Shown here piece after piece: positions 5,939 through 7,419 of a stretch of 7,419 bases of DNA. A program made the position numbers and the translations under genes. The first letter of the stretch is position 1. Each line of letters opens with the position of its first letter. The notes under the pieces were generated by a model that saw only the letters and a list, made by a program, of their open reading frames with translations, was not told the origin of the DNA and did not search any database. The stretch is from an uncultured Bacilli bacterium (lineage in GTDB: Bacteria > Bacillota_I > Bacilli_A > RFN20 > CAG-826). The DNA lies in assembly GCA_934133115.1 (NCBI GenBank), contig CAKPAV010000079.1, positions 1 through 7,419 of the forward strand, read 5' to 3'.

Positions 5939-7419
5939 ATGCCTGTTATGAAACTTATACCAGCCTTAAAAGATTATTTATGGGGTGGAGATTATTTGAA
6001 AAAATATCGTCAAAGCGATTTAGATAAAATCGCGGAATCTTGGGAACTTTCCATGCATAAAGATGGATTAAGTAAAGTTGATATTAATGGTGAAATTAAA
6101 AATCTTAAAGATGTTATTACTGATAAGGATTTAGGAAAGAACTCAGAGCAATTTTCTAATTTCCCAGTATTAATAAAACTTATTGATGCCAAAGATAATT
6201 TATCAGTTCAAGTACATCCAAGTGATGAATACGCTCTTAAATATGAAGGAGAGTATGGAAAAACGGAGATGTGGTATGTAATTGACGCTAAAGAAGATGC
6301 GGGATTATATGTTGGATTTAAAGAAGATGAAAATATTGATAAAGTAAGAAAGTATTTAAATGAAGGAACAATATTAGATCATTTAAACTTTTTTAAAGTA
6401 AAAAATGGTGATGTGTTTTTTATTAAATCTGGCACAATTCATGCGATTGGAAAAGGCGTTACTTTAATTGAAATTCAACAAAATTCAAATTTAACATATC
6501 GTCTTTATGATTATAACCGCAAAGACAAAAATGGAAATTTAAGGCCTTTACATATTGATAAAGCGCTAAATGTTATTGATTATCATAAATATAAACAAGT
6601 AAATCATGAAAAAAATTTTCTTGGTGCCTCTAAATACTTTGCAAGTTATCAAAAAAATGCTATTATTGATAAGGAAATATTTGAACTCGATTCTTTTGCT
6701 TCGATTACTTTTTTAGATGGTAAAGGAACAATAAACGGAATTACTTATCAACAGTTTGATTCGTTTTTTATTTCCGCAGGTGAAAAATGTTTTATAGAAG
6801 GAGTAGGAACGTATATTCTTACAAAGGTATTAAAAATGGAAAAATATGTAATTGGCGTTGATATCGGTGGAACAACTTTTAAAATTGGTATTGTTAATGA
6901 ATTTGGCCAAGTGTTAGCTAAAACCACTTATCCAGTTGATTTTAATCAAACTCAAGTAGAAATGATTGAAACATTAGGACGTAAAATTTTAAAACTTATG
7001 GAAGAAAATAATGTTTCAAAAGAAAATACATTAGGAATTGGTGTTGGATGTCCTGGATCAATTAATTCTATTGAAGGAACTTGTGACTTTTCTGGTAATT
7101 TAAGATGGAATCGTCTTCCAGTTGCTAAAATCTTAGAAAGAGTATGTGGTTTAGAAACTAAAATCAGTAATGACGCAAATGTAGCAACATTAGGTGAAGT
7201 CAAATTTGGTTGTGGCAAAGGATATAAAGATGTTATCATGATTACTCTTGGAACTGGTGTTGGTGGCGGAATCATCATTAACGGAAAATTATATGAAGGT
7301 AATGAAGGTAAAGGCGCAGAAATTGGACATAGCGTTATTCATATGAATGGTAGAAAATGCACTTGTGGCCGTAAAGGTTGCTTAGAAGCTTACACTAGTG
7401 CTTCAGCATTAGTAAATGA
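5939..7419 (+). CDS. manA: Fused mannose-6-phosphate isomerase (class I) and ROK-family sugar kinase, C-terminus beyond window
   Basis: One open frame of 493 codons with no stop up to the right edge. Residues 1-299 are a class I ManA: WGG (15-17), IAESWELS (31-38), zinc ligands Q91 and H93 in SVQVHPSDE, E110 in GKTEMWYV, H168 in SGTIHAIG, and catalytic-site R188 in YRLYDYNR. It interconverts mannose-6-phosphate and fructose-6-phosphate. From M300 a ROK kinase follows: phosphate loop GVDIGGTTFK (306-315), catalytic D412 in SNDAN, TLGTGVGGG (436-444), EIGH (461-464) and the zinc signature CTCGRKGCLE (474-483). It most resembles ROK glucokinases such as B. subtilis GlcK; mannose or fructose are also possible substrates. 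About 110 kinase residues lie outside. GAGGTGA (5927-5933) supports the start. The ManA part ends normally (GTYILTKV), so the linker is only a few residues. A frame-restoring sequence error is the main alternative. Confidence 0.88.
   Translation, partial: MPVMKLIPALKDYLWGGDYLKKYRQSDLDKIAESWELSMHKDGLSKVDINGEIKNLKDVITDKDLGKNSEQFSNFPVLIKLIDAKDNLSVQVHPSDEYALKYEGEYGKTEMWYVIDAKEDAGLYVGFKEDENIDKVRKYLNEGTILDHLNFFKVKNGDVFFIKSGTIHAIGKGVTLIEIQQNSNLTYRLYDYNRKDKNGNLRPLHIDKALNVIDYHKYKQVNHEKNFLGASKYFASYQKNAIIDKEIFELDSFASITFLDGKGTINGITYQQFDSFFISAGEKCFIEGVGTYILTKVLKMEKYVIGVDIGGTTFKIGIVNEFGQVLAKTTYPVDFNQTQVEMIETLGRKILKLMEENNVSKENTLGIGVGCPGSINSIEGTCDFSGNLRWNRLPVAKILERVCGLETKISNDANVATLGEVKFGCGKGYKDVIMITLGTGVGGGIIINGKLYEGNEGKGAEIGHSVIHMNGRKCTCGRKGCLEAYTSASALVN
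6823..6838 (+). promoter_or_regulatory. Internal ribosome site and ATG at the start of the ROK domain
   Basis: AAAGG (6823-6827) stands 8 bases before ATG (6836-6838), exactly where a free-standing ROK kinase would begin (MEKYVIGVDIGGTT). The spacing is ideal for initiation. It could be a relic of an earlier separate gene or could still give a kinase-only product beside the fusion. A TAA in another frame lies at 6831-6833. Confidence 0.45.

Noticed and set aside
6952..7278. Open frame of 108 codons on the minus strand inside the ROK domain
   Set aside because: It is antisense to conserved ROK motifs and has low-complexity, proline- and serine-rich content without any family signature.
7417..7419. 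TGA at the very end of the window as the stop of the ROK kinase
   Set aside because: It is out of frame. In the manA-ROK frame the last codons read GTA AAT followed by GA, so the gene is still open and also lacks about 110 residues of a normal ROK kinase.
556..7419. UGA read as tryptophan, as in Mycoplasma
   Set aside because: All tryptophans in the recognised proteins are TGG and none of the genes contains an in-frame TGA, so the standard code explains everything seen.
1..7419. CRISPR arrays, insertion sequences, tRNA or rRNA genes
   Set aside because: No regularly spaced repeats, transposase-like frames, terminal inverted repeats or cloverleaf-type sequences were noticed on either strand.

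Overview
The window is AT-rich, compact bacterial DNA. It reads with the standard code: every tryptophan in the recognised proteins is TGG, no gene contains an internal TGA, and the visible stops are TAA or TAG. Strong AGGAG-type ribosome sites, a tRNA-sensing T-box leader and the gene set (rarA, dtd, mnmA, alaS, ruvX, a DUF1292 gene) point to a low-GC Firmicute. The MnmA insert and its CNKYIKF motif resemble Mollicutes/Erysipelotrichia-type proteins, so a member of Bacilli close to that boundary is my best guess. The species cannot be named from this sequence.

Layout. Positions 1-487 (minus strand) hold the N-terminal part of rarA, a replication-fork AAA+ ATPase that runs off the left edge. 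A 68-base divergent intergenic region separates it from a plus-strand pair, dtd (556-1017) and mnmA (1010-2143), which overlap by 8 bases. The 310 bases from 2144 to 2453 carry an extended -10 promoter and a T-box riboswitch with an alanine (GCC) specifier and a UGGU acceptor-binding bulge, ending in a terminator. This leader controls alaS (2454-5063), which is followed by ruvX (5097-5519) and a small acidic DUF1292 gene (5529-5783). A strong terminator at 5805-5835 closes that operon. After a short region with a 25-base dyad and a weak promoter, one long reading frame starts at 5939 and is still open at the right edge.

The left two thirds is a shortened version of a classic Firmicute neighbourhood. 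In Bacillus subtilis the order is rarA, cymR, cysteine desulfurase, mnmA, yrrB, recD2, alaS, reoM, ruvX, yrzB. Here several members are absent, including reoM between alaS and ruvX. The theme is tRNA charging and decoding fidelity: DTD removes D-amino acids (and glycine from tRNA-Ala), MnmA thiolates wobble uridine, and AlaRS charges and edits tRNA-Ala. RuvX acts in rRNA maturation and RarA in fork maintenance.

The most unusual item is the right-hand gene. A complete class I mannose-6-phosphate isomerase (about 299 residues) continues in frame, with no stop and almost no linker, into a ROK-family sugar kinase resembling glucokinase. I traced the frame codon by codon from 5939 to 7419 and found no stop. 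An internal Shine-Dalgarno-like AAAGG sits 8 bases before the kinase's own ATG, so the kinase may also be made separately.
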